64,000 nucleotides of DNA from Hermatobates lingyangjiaoensis (taxonomy: Eukaryota; Arthropoda; Insecta; Hemiptera; Hermatobatidae), in assembly GCA_026182355.1 (NCBI GenBank), contig JAPFBL010000049.1, positions 5,973,001 to 6,037,000 of the forward strand, in the 5' to 3' direction. Shown piece by piece: positions 22,141 through 34,640 of the stretch (its first letter is position 1; each line of letters starts with the position of its first letter). The notes beneath the pieces were generated by a model. It was given only the letters and a program-made list of their open reading frames with translations, made no database searches and was not told the DNA's origin. The translations under genes were made by a program, and so were the position numbers.

Positions 22141-22765
22141 AAATATTTTCCTTGCGTTGTTGTCTTAGAGGAACATCATCGAGAGTTCACTGATATTTTC
22201 TTCTTTTCCTGTTTACTCATTTTCTGATCAGTCTTAGATCACCATGGTACAGACTTTTGATTGTTTTTGGCTCGTCGTATTTTTGGGATACTGTGTTCCC
22301 AGGCAAGGTCTAGAATAGTCATAAATTCTTCACTAAATTTTTTCAGATCATTAGAGCATTTTATATGTTTTGATAATTTACAATTTATATTTAATTTGTT
22401 GCTTTCATCGCTATTTACTAGTATTTGAAAATAATTCTTTAATTTGTCACTAAAGTTATCTCATTCCTCTTTATAGGTATTATATAGATGATAATGATAA
22501 GATATGTTATATTTTTGGCCAGTACTCATCTGAAATGAAATAAAATTCTGATCTGAAGAACTTCATTTAATTGAAATGTTTCACTCGTCAATATAAGTGA
22601 TCATTCGGTAATTAACAATTGTGAGAAATATTGGTAGCGACCCTATCATTATTATTGAGAACAAACAATCTGTTAACTAAAATCTATTCTTCCAGAATTT
22701 CTCTTTATAGTTTTGGTACTTCATCCATCCAAAAGCAGACCTAGCATTTCTGTCAACTGCCACTA

Positions 22766-23080
22766 TTACTCATCTTGAACAGAGTTCAAGATGTACTACC
22801 TATTCAGAATAAAGGGTTTTGTGAACAAACAATTCTCAACCCCTACTAATAAACAGGCTGAAATCAACAAACAAGTTCTTACGCTATATGAAACCAAAGA
22901 AGGAACTTACAAGTCAGTAAACAGAGTGATTAGTGATGAGGAAGCAGTTCATTATCCAACTGTATTTCTTGACTCCGTGACTGCCTGCTAATAAGTAAAA
23001 ACTTAAAGCAGGAGGACCAATCATGCTGTGATTTAGTAGCAGTAACAATTTTCATGTTACGAAACTTGAGAGCCACGACT
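22766..23080 (+). mobile_element. Helitron helicase fragment
   Basis: The plus strand reads GTYKSVNRVISDEEAVHYPT then VFLDSVTAC, matching the late helicase segment of Helitron proteins (Y.SvDtv...deAv.YP.EFLNsl). A shifted frame gives KAGGPIML. It is homologous to the minus strand of 39581-40681. The 5' and 3' Helitron ends are absent. It abuts the truncated end of the non-LTR element. Confidence 0.6.
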
Positions 23081-25109
23081 GTGAGTTCGTGCTCTGCACA
23101 AAAACTGCTGTTTAATAAAAACTGGACAATAAAAAGGCTAAAGGTTAACAACATAATGTATCTTTTCAAGTTCAAGGGTTAGATTGCTAACTTCAAATGT
23201 TTTGATTAAGCCAAAGTGACTTAAAATAGGTAATTTAAGAAAAAAAAAGTACTTTCGGTATTGAATTTTATTCTGACTTTAATTGTCTGGCTAACCAGAT
23301 ATTATTATTTAGACAAATAATTATATCATATCCGTTTATAATTCACTTTCACAAAGTTTTGAAAGATATTTCGTAGCTTTGGATTACAGATAAACTTGGA
23401 AATATGGAACGTGGATATATAAACTTGGAACGTGGAACGCTTTATGGAGGAGCTCATGCAAGAACCAATAACCTATGAGGAGCTCGAGTTTTGAAATTCT
23501 TCACTAAAGCATGGAATTCAGTATTCTAAATACAGTTATATAATTTATGGAAATTTTATTTTTTTATTTATAAATGTGACATTAATGTTGTATAAGAAAG
23601 TAAAAACTAGACGTTTTTATTCACATTTTATTGCTAGATTTCTTTATTTAACGGTAATTCTTAGCTTGTGATAATTCAATCAATTATTCTATAATATGAT
23701 ATATATACGATATCTTACATGAATACAGTAACTTTGTTTTAGAGCTAAGAGTGACTTGAACTTCTAAAAAAAGGTGGATGACTGTGCTTTAGCTTTGCCA
23801 ATACATCCAAGAAGGGTAAACTTCCCTCACTAACTGTTATACTTAGCAGATGGTTTTAAACCTACTGAAAAAAGGTGGATATGTTTGTATTGTACGTAAT
23901 ATATTTATTAGTTATTCATATTTATAACTATAAAATCATTATATAACTTATAAAAATTTAATTACATTTATTAGTTTGCGTTATACGTATTATATATTAC
24001 AAAAAATGAATATTTATTTTATAATTTCTCTTTGATTTATAAAATTATGTTGAAGTATAAAACATGAAAGTAATTTTGTTTATTAATTAAGTTAATTAAT
24101 TAATGATTTAAGGAGAAAAACATGATTTGGAACAATTTTTTTTTTAAATTAATGATAACCACAGTCTTTATAGCAATTAATCTAATGAGACTTACTCCTT
24201 TGGGTGAGTAGCAGCTGGTCTCGTCGTGGTGCTTATCACCTTCAGTCTCACTGAATACACTACAGTCATCGCCGTTTTGTGCCAGCCAAACTTACATTCA
24301 AACAGAGAACTTTATTAAAAGCCTTAATATGAATAAATAACAAAAAACGCTTAACAATAAATCACAAAAAAAGCTATGAATAAATGTTGACACTAGAAAA
24401 TGTGCTAACGAGTCAGAAGTAAAATTACACTTGCAATGACTCGTTAGAGCATCACAATGGTTTACTGGGACAAGTAAATAATGTTTACGTCGCTAACAAT
24501 ATTGTAGAAGACAATTCAGTCTTACTTTTTGAACTCATTACAAAAATTTTCTTTACATTTCTTTTTTCTTCGTGAAAAATTTTGCTTTTGTTTTAACGGA
24601 TTTGGACAACAGAAACTTTCATATGCACATAATTTTTATAGGTATCCTAGATGTGACTATGATCTGCGTTTTTTTAACTTTTCATAACATTAATCAAGAT
24701 TTAAAAATATAAATAACGATTTTTTTCTTTGTTTTAAATTTAATGGATTCTTTATTTTAACCTTTGTTAATGGCGCATGCTATTAATTTTACGAGTCCAG
24801 TATTTGGGATCTCTTGCGCTTACACATGCCTTTATTATACCAAATTTCAAATTTAAGAACAAGAAATATAATAGGACTGTGTTTTAATAATCATAAAATA
24901 ATTATTTAAAATAATAATTTTATCTAAATAAGCCTAATTGAAACGAATTTTATAATTTTTGATCCTCTTGTATCAGTATTGTTATAGTAAAAATTCTTAA
25001 TTAATTAATTGCCTTTTATACGAATTAATCAGGTAAACAAATTTGATAAATGAATTCTTGTTGAGGAATTTTAATGTTTGTTCTTACTTGAGAATTGATA
25101 CACTATGAG
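23081..25109. other. Unassigned AT-rich stretch
   Basis: Minor features only: a local duplication of gaggagctc at about 23446-23486, two copies of aaaaaaggtggat at about 23767 and 23869, and an 11-bp hairpin at about 24404-24443 (ctaacgagtca with tgactcgttag). Confidence 0.45.
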
Positions 25110-25240
25110 CTGAATAGAGGTAAAATGTAAGGCAGGTGGGGTGCGGAGAGCGCACCAACCTAAGGACACTCTATTGATCGCCGGAGGCAAGTAACAATTC
25201 TTAGCTAGCGTCGTCTTACCCCCACCAAGCCTCTCAGATC
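25110..25240. other. GC-rich structured island of unknown nature
   Basis: Set in very AT-rich DNA, this patch can form a hairpin GGTGC (25140-25144) with GCACC (25152-25156). Alternatively it forms a longer outer stem, ggcaggtgggg (25131-25141) with ccccaccaagcc (about 25220-25231). It does not read as a tRNA, 5S rRNA or U6. It could be a Helitron or SINE end or a decayed exon. Confidence 0.3.
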
Positions 25241-25309
25241 AATATTCGTTTTCGTCCATTCGTTCATGCTACCTTCAGAATATCATGCTCCTTTGCCTTT
25301 CTTAATATT

Positions 25310-25440
25310 TTATCTTACTATGAGTAAAGTATGATAATCATGAAAAAATTTGATTTTTCTAACACACGTTTTTCAGATCCCCTGTGTCCTGTTCTAAACT
25401 TTTTCCGATAATGTCTGTATGTGTGTGACGGATACGCAGT
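25310..25440 (+). repeat. Dispersed repeat family A, copy 4
   Basis: It starts atcttactatgagtaaagta, keeps gataatcatgaaaaaatttg and ends gataatgtctgtatgtgtgt. It is shortened in the middle. Confidence 0.6.
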
Positions 25441-26098
25441 TTGGTCCATCAAATAGACATTATAATGAAAAAGAGGTTATATAATTTGCATAATCCCCAT
25501 ACTTTTTGAACTGTATTATATAATGGGAAACAACTTAATAGTCAATTATATATTTTCAGATAACTTTTTTTGCTAATAAACTACTTCCAATAGAAGATTG
25601 AAATTGGCCGTAATTAAGAAACTAATATTAAACGTAAGATAGAAATATTTTAAATTATTTTGATTAAAGGAAAGGCTATTTTGAGAAAAAATAGAAATTT
25701 TAAATTATGATTCAATCTGAAAGCATCTGAACATGATACTGGTTATCCTGTTTGAAAGATCCTAATGAGGATAAAACAAAGGAAATTTGGTGTGAAACGC
25801 CATACGACTTTCGTTTACTTAATTATAAACGGTAGAGGATTTGTTAGGGTAGAAATCATTGTATAACGCTAGTGCCGTTGATGCTTTTGGAACTTATTAT
25901 TTTACAACAAATTAATTTCTCTGTCATTCATTTTCTTTCTCTCTTTTTCTCTCTATCCCAGCATTATCAGTTGGCTGTATCATACTTGATACATGCTAAC
26001 AGATCAAGTATCTATGGATAATTTTTACTCAAAACCCCATCGAATACTCAATAAAAATCTCATTAGGGTCATAAATATCATCGAGGATAAATGATATA
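25441..26098. other. Unassigned stretch before the mariner
   Basis: No gene or repeat was recognised. Confidence 0.45.
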
Positions 26099-26994
26099 CG
26101 AGGTGTATAAATAAAGTAGTGAGACTGGCAACGTCGCTTTCGATCTGGCAACGCTGGAGACGCGTGGCCTTGAGTAGCGTCAGGTGCACGTGTGATGCGC
26201 CTCCAGTATGAATCTGAACTCGCCACAGTCATTTGTTTCTCCGTAGCGTTGGTTTTCGTGAAATGGTTTTTTCTTGAGCGTTTTAAAAATGAGTGACCTC
26301 AAAGTTGAGCAGCGGTGTGCAATCAAATTTTGCTTCAGACTTGGACATAATGCAACCGAAACCGGCCTATGGAGAACGTGTTTTATCAAGGGCACAGGTT
26401 TTTCGGTGGTTTAAGGAATTTTCAGAAGGAAGAGAGTCGATTGAAGATGAACCACGAAGCGGAAGGCCTTCAAGTGCAAACACCGATGAAAATGTCAACA
26501 GAGTACGGAACCTTGTGCGTTCAGATCGACGCTTGACAGTCAGAATGATCGGGGAACAGTTGAATTTGAATCACACCTCCGTTCATCACATTTTGACCAA
26601 TGAATTGGAGATGAGAAAAATTTGTGCGAAAATGGTTCCGAAAATTCCGAAAAGAAAACGAGTTTTTGGCCAGTAAAAATATTCCTGTTGCTCCTCAGCC
26701 TCCTTATTCACCAGACTTGAGTCTTTATCACTTTTTCCTCTTCCCGAGATTGAAAAATCACCTCAAGGGAACTCATTTCGGGACACTACAAAACATAGAA
26801 ACTGCTGTAACCGACCAGCTGAAGGCCATTCCAGAATCCGAGTTCCAGCAATGCTACAATGATTGGAAGGACCGTCTCCAGCGCTGTGTGGCTTCCGAAG
26901 GGAACTATTTTGAAGGTGACAATATCACATTGTAATTATATTTGAATAGAAAATTTAAAAAAAATCAGTCTCACTACTTTATTTACAGAATATG
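26099..26994 (+). mobile_element. Internally deleted mariner transposon
   Basis: Terminal inverted repeats of 29 bp lie at 26099-26127 (cgaggtgtataaataaagta and on) and 26966-26994. The inner 20 bases are identical and the outer 9 mostly differ. TA flanks both ends (26097-26098, 26995-26996), the usual mariner target duplication. At 896 bp it is about 400 bp shorter than a full mariner. The gene inside is described separately. The diverged outer ends would reduce its ability to be moved even by a supplied transposase. Confidence 0.9.
26289..26938 (+). pseudogene. Mariner transposase remnant
   Basis: The frame begins MSDLKVEQRCAIKFCFRLGH at 26289. After a small deletion it shifts at about 26365 into the frame with SRAQVFRWFKEFSEGRESIE and EPRSGRP (the paired helix-turn-helix DNA-binding half). 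After KICAKMVPK the central part, with the first two catalytic aspartates, is missing. The C-terminal frame (26624-26935) has VAPQPPYSPDLSLYHFFLFP, where the third catalytic Asp of the D,D34D triad (usually SPDLSPCD) is His. It ends GNYFEGDNITL. Inactive on three counts: frameshift, deletion and loss of the triad. Confidence 0.9.
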
Positions 26995-28411
26995 TATAAC
27001 TTTTTTTAGACTTGATAATACAACAGACTTGATAAAAAAACATGATTGACTGGATAACAATAATAGGATGTGTTATGTCTTCTGCTATTCAGCCTCTCCT
27101 CACGTGCCCACTGGTTGCAGTGTCACAGATTCACTAGCATATATTACAGTAATCTGAGAAAAATTATTCAAATATATTGCTTTTTAGGTGAAATATATGG
27201 AAACACATAAAGGAAATGTGATTCATCTGCTATAATTGTACCGTTATAAATGATGTTTCTTTAGACTAACCCAACAGTTTGTTTTCATGCACCCATAATT
27301 TTTTTTTTTTAAAGAACAGGAGACATAACACATCAAAAGTTTAAATTCTAACATTTATTTTGAAAAAATTATAATAGTATCATATTTTTTTATAAAATTT
27401 AATAAAGACACACTTCTTCCGTGAGATTAATAATCCTCTCAGGTCATTAATAATATTGACATTATTGGAGTACGATACGATAGAAAGTTCCCTTACTAGA
27501 CAGCTTTCCGAGTGATATTGGCGTTGGGATCAGGAATATGTCTGTATTCGTAATATTAGGAATACAGGAATTACTGTGCACGAAAACAGTAATTGGAACT
27601 GAATCCTTAAGAACTAGTATCAACCCTGTTTTTCTTTTTTTTTCTATTTATAGAACTGTTCCACTATCTATTGACAGGCTATCACAGTTTTTAATGGAAT
27701 CTATATTAATCCGGTTATCCAAAGATAGTTCTCTTTCTATAAAAATATAAATTCTTTTTTATCAGTTAAAATTATTTTTTAACTACCAAAGATAAATTCT
27801 TAGTTTTCTTTCTCCGAGCTTTCTCCTGCTATTACGTTCCCGATTCTCTCTAGAGATTAAGTCAGGACAAACTATACTGCCTGATTATTGGAGGACCAAC
27901 CATTTAAGCGAAACTTCACTTCTTCAATCACAATTTCCTCCTTGTTATATACGACGAAAGTTCATTCAAGCGTATCCTCTCTTACTTCCATCCATCTGGG
28001 TAGAATAGGCATTAGTGTTTCAAATATTTCTCTCCCTAAAAATAAGAGTCAGCCAAGAGTGAACACATTATGAACATCTCACTAGATACACATGTTTCAT
28101 AATTACAGTTATGTATATGATTTCCTTCATACTTGTAAAGTATGTAGTTTTCTAAAATTGTTAACAATATAGGCTAGATGTTAGTGATAATAGCCCACCA
28201 CGTAAGATGCTGTTCTAAATCCCTCAATTATGTTTAGTAAAATCAGTCATGGCATGCTGGCTAATCCAGTGATATTACCATATGTATATGTTACCTCGTA
28301 TTACCATATTATAATACCATATATTACCATATGTATATGTCACCTCGTAACAATGCCAAAATGTCATGCTATCATGGCAGAGTTGAAAAAGAATGAATGT
28401 TCCATTATAGG
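26995..28411. other. Unassigned stretch
   Basis: A direct repeat of attaccatatgtatatg plus cacctcgta or tacctcgta occurs at about 28275 and 28324. Short open frames at 27538-27750, 27888-28073 and 28230-28523 show no recognisable domain and are probably chance. Confidence 0.45.
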
Positions 28412-28530
28412 TTATTACTTTACAATAAGTAAGAGTAGCACTCATGAAAAGATCTATTTCGAGATTTTGACGGATTTACATATTTTGAGGTCCCCACAGT
28501 TTATTTTGACATTTTTTGGATAATCTTTGA
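28412..28530 (+). repeat. Dispersed repeat family A, copy 5
   Basis: It starts ttactttacaataagtaaga and keeps cgagattttgacggatttac and ttttgaggtccccacag. The GT tail is missing. Confidence 0.6.
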
Positions 28531-28708
28531 TGGATCAAGTCCATATTTTGCCAAAAATTTGTTACTGTGTTGTAAATGTGCTCTTCTTTTTCAGTTGAAA
28601 TTTTGTAATTATTATAAAACTACCAAAAGATATCACTGAACAACAAAATATCAGAGTTTTGAAACAATAAAGAAGGTATTTTTTTGCGTTAAAATGTAAA
28701 TTTTTTTT

Positions 28709-28735
28709 CGATTGATTGATTGATTGATTGTTGAC
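28709..28735. repeat. (GATT)n microsatellite
   Basis: About six gatt units in tandem. Confidence 0.85.
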
Positions 28736-29132
28736 ACACTGATTGACGGATTGTAATGAAACCAAAAATAAAATCATTTGGGGACATGAACTGAATACTC
28801 CTTTTATAAAAGTGTGTGTACGGAGAGAATAAAATGTTGAGCAAAAAATTTACTTAAAATTATCAATATATATAACAAAATTTAAATAATTTTTGATTAT
28901 ATTAACCTGCCAAATAATTATAAAAACTGAAAACTAAACTTGCAATAATGATTAACCTACTGTACTTGTTAGATATTTTTTCATTGAAATCGATTTTTTT
29001 TGTCAGAATGAAGATATGTATCATTATTTTCTAAATTGTATTAAGAGAGTTGTAAATATATTTTTGAGATTACCTTTATTTATGGAAAGTTTTAATTAAT
29101 AAAACAATGGAGGCAAACAGCATCAACTGTAT

Positions 29133-29290
29133 ATTACTTTACGCTAAGTAAAGTATAGTGACGTTGAAGAAATTCAATATCAAAATTTTGGGGACATCTT
29201 TTGAGGTCTCCAATGACCTTTTTTTAAGTTTCTGGTGATACCTGTACATGTAGTAGGGTATACAAATGCTTGTAAGTACGCTGAAGGTCG
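29133..29290 (+). repeat. Dispersed repeat family A, copy 6
   Basis: It opens with the palindrome ACTTTACGCTAAGTAAAGT, then atagtgacgttgaagaaatt, ttttgaggtctccaatgacc and tggtgatacctgtacatgta. The GT tail is weak. Confidence 0.65.
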
Positions 29291-29699
29291 CACTGAATTG
29301 ATAGATGGAATTCATATTTCACCAAATTGGCCCTAATACGAATATTACACTAAAGGTAGCAACGATTAAATTTTATAATAGGGCCACCTATGGTTTTAGT
29401 AAATAAACATCTTTAAAAAGGGGTGACATACATAGGGCAAATAAACAGAGTCAGTTAAAAAACTTCGGTTAATAAATTAGAAAACTTCAAGATGCTTTTA
29501 AATATATTGGACCAGAACCAACTATACTGGTTTTAATTCTAAAATTATAGAATAGATTAAACTACCGAACGTAAGTATAATTAGTGTAAGTGTATCATAA
29601 AGCACAAATAAAATTGTGACCATATAAGGATGACATTAGAAGGTGTGCTATCACTCTAATTAAATATTGTGGTAATTTGTTGTGGATAACCTTCTGGAT

Positions 29700-30010
29700 A
29701 TTATAAGCGTTGATGGTACTGAGTTGGAGCTTGTGCACCATGCTGTTTAAATTGGTAAGAGATAAGTGAAGGAGAATAGTCTTGATGTAAATACAGCTAA
29801 AACAGACCTCGTACCTTTCTCACGGAGAAAGAAAGTAGGTCACAATCACCTTTATTACAAATACTAAAAAACAACTCTCAAAGGATACAAACACGTTAGA
29901 ATCCCTTTAGACAAATGACTGAACTCAGTTAGCCACGTAACATACATGCCCATTGTTTAAGGCCACTGTTAAGCCAGTGTTTAAGGTATCACTGTTCTCT
30001 ATACTGAAAA
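29700..30010 (+). pseudogene. Second non-LTR reverse transcriptase fragment
   Basis: The plus strand reads VNTAKTDLVPFSRRKKVGHN, then KTTLKGYKHVRIPLDK and LNSVSHVTYMP, with two stops between. This matches the segment after the RT palm motif in non-LTR elements ('ln..Kt....F.rr......l.g..l......vkyLGv.lD..L.w..Hv'). The palm motif itself is not readable upstream. Only about 90 codons survive. It differs from the element at 18.4-22.8 kb, so it is a second lineage. Clade not assigned. Confidence 0.6.
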
Positions 30011-30160
30011 CCAAATGTTTAAAGTTTTTCTTTGCTGTTTTTGACCGTCTCTCAAATTCTTTTTACAATACCTAATGAAGTATTATCTTCATAAAAGGAA
30101 GATAATACCTCCTAAAGGTGATTTAATTCTTTTTTGTGAATCATGTAATAATTCACAAGG

Positions 30161-30486
30161 AGGCAGGTTAGCTCAGTAGCGACATACTCGCATCTCAACT
30201 GGTAGGTCCGGGCTTCAATATCCACACTGGCCTTCGATTTATTTATAATAAATAGATAAATAAATAGAGCACGTCGTCCCTCATAGAGGACGTCAAGCCG
30301 TCGGTCCCAAGCTGTACTATGTGAGGTACTCGTTAAAGACCGCCACTCTAAATACTCTGGAGTTAGGCAAAATTTAAGACTTCTAATCTAGAATCAGTGT
30401 TCTTTGTGTGGTATCATAACGAGTCAATGTTCGGCTTATGTGTGTTCCTTAGTTGGGGACTGCCACTGGAACATAACCTAACCTAA
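30161..30486 (+). repeat. tRNA-derived SINE, copy 1
   Basis: The head has an A-box-like TTAGCTCAGTAGC (30168-30180) and a B-box-like GGCTTCAATATCC (30211-30223), about 30 bp apart as in tRNA promoters. The body (gagcacgtcgtccctc, ctactcg-like, gtgtggtatcataac, atgttcggcttatgtgtg) matches 60311-60637. The 3' end is acataacctaacctaa, that is CCTAA units rather than poly(A). The B-box is mutated, so transcription is doubtful. Confidence 0.75.
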
Positions 30487-31299
30487 TAATTTGCAAACAG
30501 TATTATCATCTCAGAAAGCAATATTTCATCCTGCTATTAAATATCTTTAGTGGAGTTTTTTTTTTAATTGATCAGCTTCCAAAACAGGGCGGACTACTTT
30601 ATTCACCTGCTCAATTGTGAACATTTAAGATACATTTACTGTATGTATCTTAAAATAAATGTAATTTTTGCTATACATACAATAATATATAGGTACATAA
30701 TCTTCATCCAAATAACAGCAATGAATTCAATGTTGGTTTAAGACGTTTGATCAAAGTAACTGATTCCTGTCAGAGTTACACCTGAGCTTTGACGAAGTCG
30801 AGTTCTTTTGGTAAAAAAATCTTCCCCTTTCTGAATTATTACTATGTTTCAAATGTTGATTCATTTGTCACTTGTTATTGTGAAATCTTATAATAGGTAT
30901 ATAAACGTTTGTATAAATATAAAAATGAACAAATGTATTTATAAATCTTAACAGGAATCTTAGTGTAAAATCGTACGCTATCAACAATTGATGTTTATTT
31001 TCAAGGTATATGACAATTCCTAATCATCAAATCGCTTCGCCTTCCAAATAGTACCTGAAGTAGTAAAGAATATTCCTTGAAGGTTTAATAACATTTGGCA
31101 CAGAGATTTTTGAAGAATCACTGTAAGTAATGAATAAATTGAAACTGTTATCTCTAACCTCAAACACGATCTTCCATTGTTTTTACCTATTACCCACACA
31201 CAACATTTTATTTCACTTTACATTACCTTCATTAATTTTTCGAAAACGTATATTTAGTAAATTATTATTCACTAATATTGATCTTTGTCAGTGTGCCAG

Positions 31300-31301
<2 letters not shown>
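30487..31301. other. Unassigned AT-rich stretch
   Basis: No gene or repeat was recognised. Confidence 0.45.

Positions 31302-31371
<70 letters not shown>
31302..31371. repeat. (AT)n microsatellite, about 35 units
   Basis: Uninterrupted AT tract of about 70 bp. No hammerhead-type module is attached to it, unlike most long TA tracts here. Confidence 0.95.
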
Positions 31372-31373
<2 letters not shown>

Positions 31374-33970
31374 GTATATATTAAGTATTGAAAACACAGA
31401 AGTGTCTCAATAAAGACCGTGACTCAATAAGCAATAAAATTGCTACTAAAACTATAAGACAAGAAGTAAAAGATTATGTGCTATCACGTTTTACCTCTTT
31501 CTTAAAGAGCTGACAGTTAGAGCAAGAGTAACGAGAAGGGTGAAGCGACGGGTGTAGCAGGGTTCGGTGTAACTGAAGGAATATTTTCAGAAAATAAGCG
31601 TTCCTATCAAGCCACAATTTGTTTCTGAAATTATTTATGAATGTCTATTCATTTTTAGTAAACCACGACTGATGTTATTCAAATTATCATTATGATTCTT
31701 TACTAAACAGAATTTAAGAGCGTTACGGTCACTTACTCACAAAAGACGTTTAAGAAATAAAAGAATTTATTACTTATACCTTATCTCTACTTTTGTATAT
31801 TTATAGTTGAAATAACTATAAATATAATAAATTGAGTAGTTTGAAGTTTAAACTACCCCTAAAATTTTAAATTCTTTAAATTTCGGTATTAGTAGTAACT
31901 GACTATATATTTGTTACACCTACATTGTTTTTGTTAATTGTTGCTGCCTAAAAAATAATGTAATTAAAAAAATTGAATTTTGATTGAATATTAATAATAC
32001 TACTTAAAAATTAATTCCCCATAATAAGTTACTTGGATGTGTTGATGATCCGTAAGGTATAATTCGCCAGCTTTGACGGCAAATATGTGGGTTCAAATAA
32101 AGCCTGTATTGTCTATATGGAGTATGGAAATTGCAAGACATCATATTATGTTGTTATTTAATAACCGTAGTCATTCATTACTTAGGAAAAAAATGATTAA
32201 ATACGAAATTTCCAAAAATAATTTCCTTAGTTCTATTATTTTATTATCAGAAAACGTGAAAATAAAAAGAAAAAAAAAATGATTTGATTATAATATTGTC
32301 ACCAGGATAGTACTAAATTATATTTATAATCTTAAAAATGTTTTCCTGTCCATACTACTGGTAGGAAGGTAGCTGTGGTCCAGACTTTAGCATACTTACC
32401 AATAAGACTGATGTCAGCACTCAAATCTTGATAACAATCCTAGACATTTTTCTGTGAGAAATAGAGAAATCTGTGTACTCATACAAGTAATTGAGCAATA
32501 TTGACTCCAATTAACTAAAAGCAGGGGAAAATGTGTTACTTGTGTTGTAATAATGCTAGCTCTGTCATAGTTTTAACGTCGAGGCTATATGAAAAATTTA
32601 TAGATTTTAGAGTTTGGTTGGAGAAAAATGTTCTCTAAACAATACAACGCCAGTAAATCAAAAATCTAGTCTAATTAAATTAGACTTTTGAAAAGTCAGA
32701 GAACGTTGGAAGGACATACTGAATGCCAGGAGTTGATTTACGCAGCTGTGACAACTGTCACCCACCTGGTTAATTAATAAAAGAAAATATTCTCGAGTAG
32801 ATTGATTGTTGGGAAAAAACCTTTCCTGATTTTATTTGCTAAAGATAACTTGAGACAAGACTACACAATCATTATAGATCTATAATAAATCAAGCAGTAG
32901 CGATATGGAACTCAATGTATAAGAGCCATCTGTAAATAGTCATTGTCACTCTCCCTAATTAACCTAACTTAGTAGTGAATATGAGGAGAGAGGCTGCATT
33001 TGCTTGGGTCGGCTGGGTAAATAAGTAGCTCCCTTGTTTGTTAATTAGGTATGCGAAGCGGTAGTAACCAGAGACGTCTTAGCTCAGTCCTCATTCAAAC
33101 AGGTGGTCGCTAAGCGTATTAGCTCAGGAACACAACTCTTTATAACTGCCTATTATTAAACTCATCTCAAATTCCCTTTATGATATCAAAATCAGCATTA
33201 ATACTTTATTATAATGTTTCTCTAATCACCATAAAAGAAGTTCATTTTCTCCATCTATTTAATTTTGCTATCAAAGATTTGTTATATCAACAACAAACTT
33301 AATGTATGTAAACAAAACCTGGAGGGTTCAAACTTAACCTTTACCATAAGTAAGCCTTTTGACAACCTACCTAATTTTATTTAATTTCTTACTTTACTTT
33401 AATGACACTATTGTGTAAGCTAACCCGGTAGTATACATTTTCAAACTCAATACAAATCAATATAATTGCTTGAATAATCTAAAGCGGTTAACTACATTTT
33501 GTCTATTAAAATAGAAATGCAATCCTTGTTCAAGCACAATTCTACAAGTAACGACAAGTAAATATAATAATTTCCTCTTTAATGTAATATTTTCTCTTCA
33601 ATGTTAAAAGTTAATAACAACGTTTCTTTTGGCCTAAAATACGATAGTGTATCCCGTTCTTCAATATTTCCCAGAAACTATAAGGTTAATTACGACTGTA
33701 AGAGCTGTGTAAATAAATGTTGTAATTACGATATAAATTTCTCGATATTCATAATTTCATATTTCTAAATTAGAAATCTAAATGTCATTATGATTTCTCA
33801 CTATAGTGTCTCTCGTGAAGCCTTGTAACATTTTTGACAGACACCAAAAACCTACAAAGCAGCAGGAAACATCAAAAATGAATACAGGGAGCTTACCTTA
33901 CAACGGCTTTAGCTTTGAGAGGATATCATATTTTGATGTTCTCCGAACCTCAGCGCTGAAAACTCACTCA
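31372..33970. other. Unassigned AT-rich stretch
   Basis: A 12-bp hairpin lies at about 31798-31826 (atatttatagtt with aactataaatat). Open frames at 32073-32282 and 33806-34042 show no domain; the second ends in the CA tract. No gene is supported. Confidence 0.45.
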
Positions 33971-33971
33971 C

Positions 33972-34036
33972 TCAATCAACACACACACACACACACACAC
34001 AAACATACGCACGCACACGCACACACACACAAACAT
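33972..34036. repeat. CA microsatellite
   Basis: (CA)n with CGCA and AAACA interruptions. The preceding bases resemble, weakly, the reversed end of repeat A. Confidence 0.85.
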
Positions 34037-34189
34037 CATTGAAAATACATCATAAAACGAATTTGGGAAACTCAAAATAGGCGATTCTGTCAAAGTCTCA
34101 CATCGTCTTTTTTATCGACCACTATTTTTTATATACAGTAATATAATGAAACAAAAATTAGTTGTTTCTTAAGAAAAGATGTTTAATAT

Positions 34190-34640
34190 TATGTGTACTT
34201 ATAGTAAATATGAGTGTAGGTCAGTCCAGATTTTTAAGCTGATTCTTCGTTCACTCCATAACTCTGACATTAATCCTTATAGGTTTCTATCATTTATGAG
34301 ACAAAATAGGAATATCTTCAAGTCCTAATGGGAAAGCTTTGGCTTAAATGTTCCATGTAGAAGAAGGTCAGATAAATGACATCAAATGTAACAGATCAAT
34401 TCTCCATGTAATGTTACAGATGACCATGTAAGAGATCCACTGGCTATAGGAACTAATGCTATGTTCTCCTGTAAGAGATTATTTTGTAACACAGAGTATT
34501 ATTACTGCTGTAATAATACCAATAATATTGTATGCATTAGTTGTGTGATATACAAAACCAAGCATGTGTAAGAATAACTAACTGGATCTATGTGTGCTGC
34601 CTCCGGGATTAAAGACTAATAAACTTCTCCCACTTTGACA
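34190..34640 (+). repeat. Repeat family B, copy 3 (rearranged)
   Basis: A block ending tatagtaaatatgagtgtag (about 34200) corresponds to the end of the unit in copies 1 and 2. A block corresponding to its earlier part (gacaaaataggaatatcttc, then gtagaagaaggtcagataaa and ctatgttctcctgtaagaga) follows at 34300-34560. The reversed order is what a junction between two tandem units would give. Internal deletions are present. Confidence 0.55.

Larger units (their letters stand above)
18440..22765 (-). pseudogene. Decayed non-LTR retrotransposon, I/R1-type, with endonuclease end, RT and RNase H
   Basis: Read 22765 to 18440 on the minus strand, the parts come in the usual order. They are an endonuclease C-terminal region with a KSVPW linker, a reverse transcriptase, RNase H, a C-terminal Cys/His region (CPWD..TWNHILFSCP) and a 3' UTR with AATAAA and poly(A). 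Several stops and frameshifts break the frame, so it is inactive. Endonuclease catalytic residues upstream of 22765 are missing: the element is 5'-truncated, or cut by the Helitron piece that begins there. A small Helitron sits inside it at 19911-20790. The clade (I/R1) is inferred from the RNase H and the VTKGC..CGP-type motif. Confidence 0.8.

Noticed and set aside
30161..30235. Functional tRNA gene
   Set aside because: A- and B-box-like sequences are present but no acceptor stem pairs, and the body continues as a SINE found several times.
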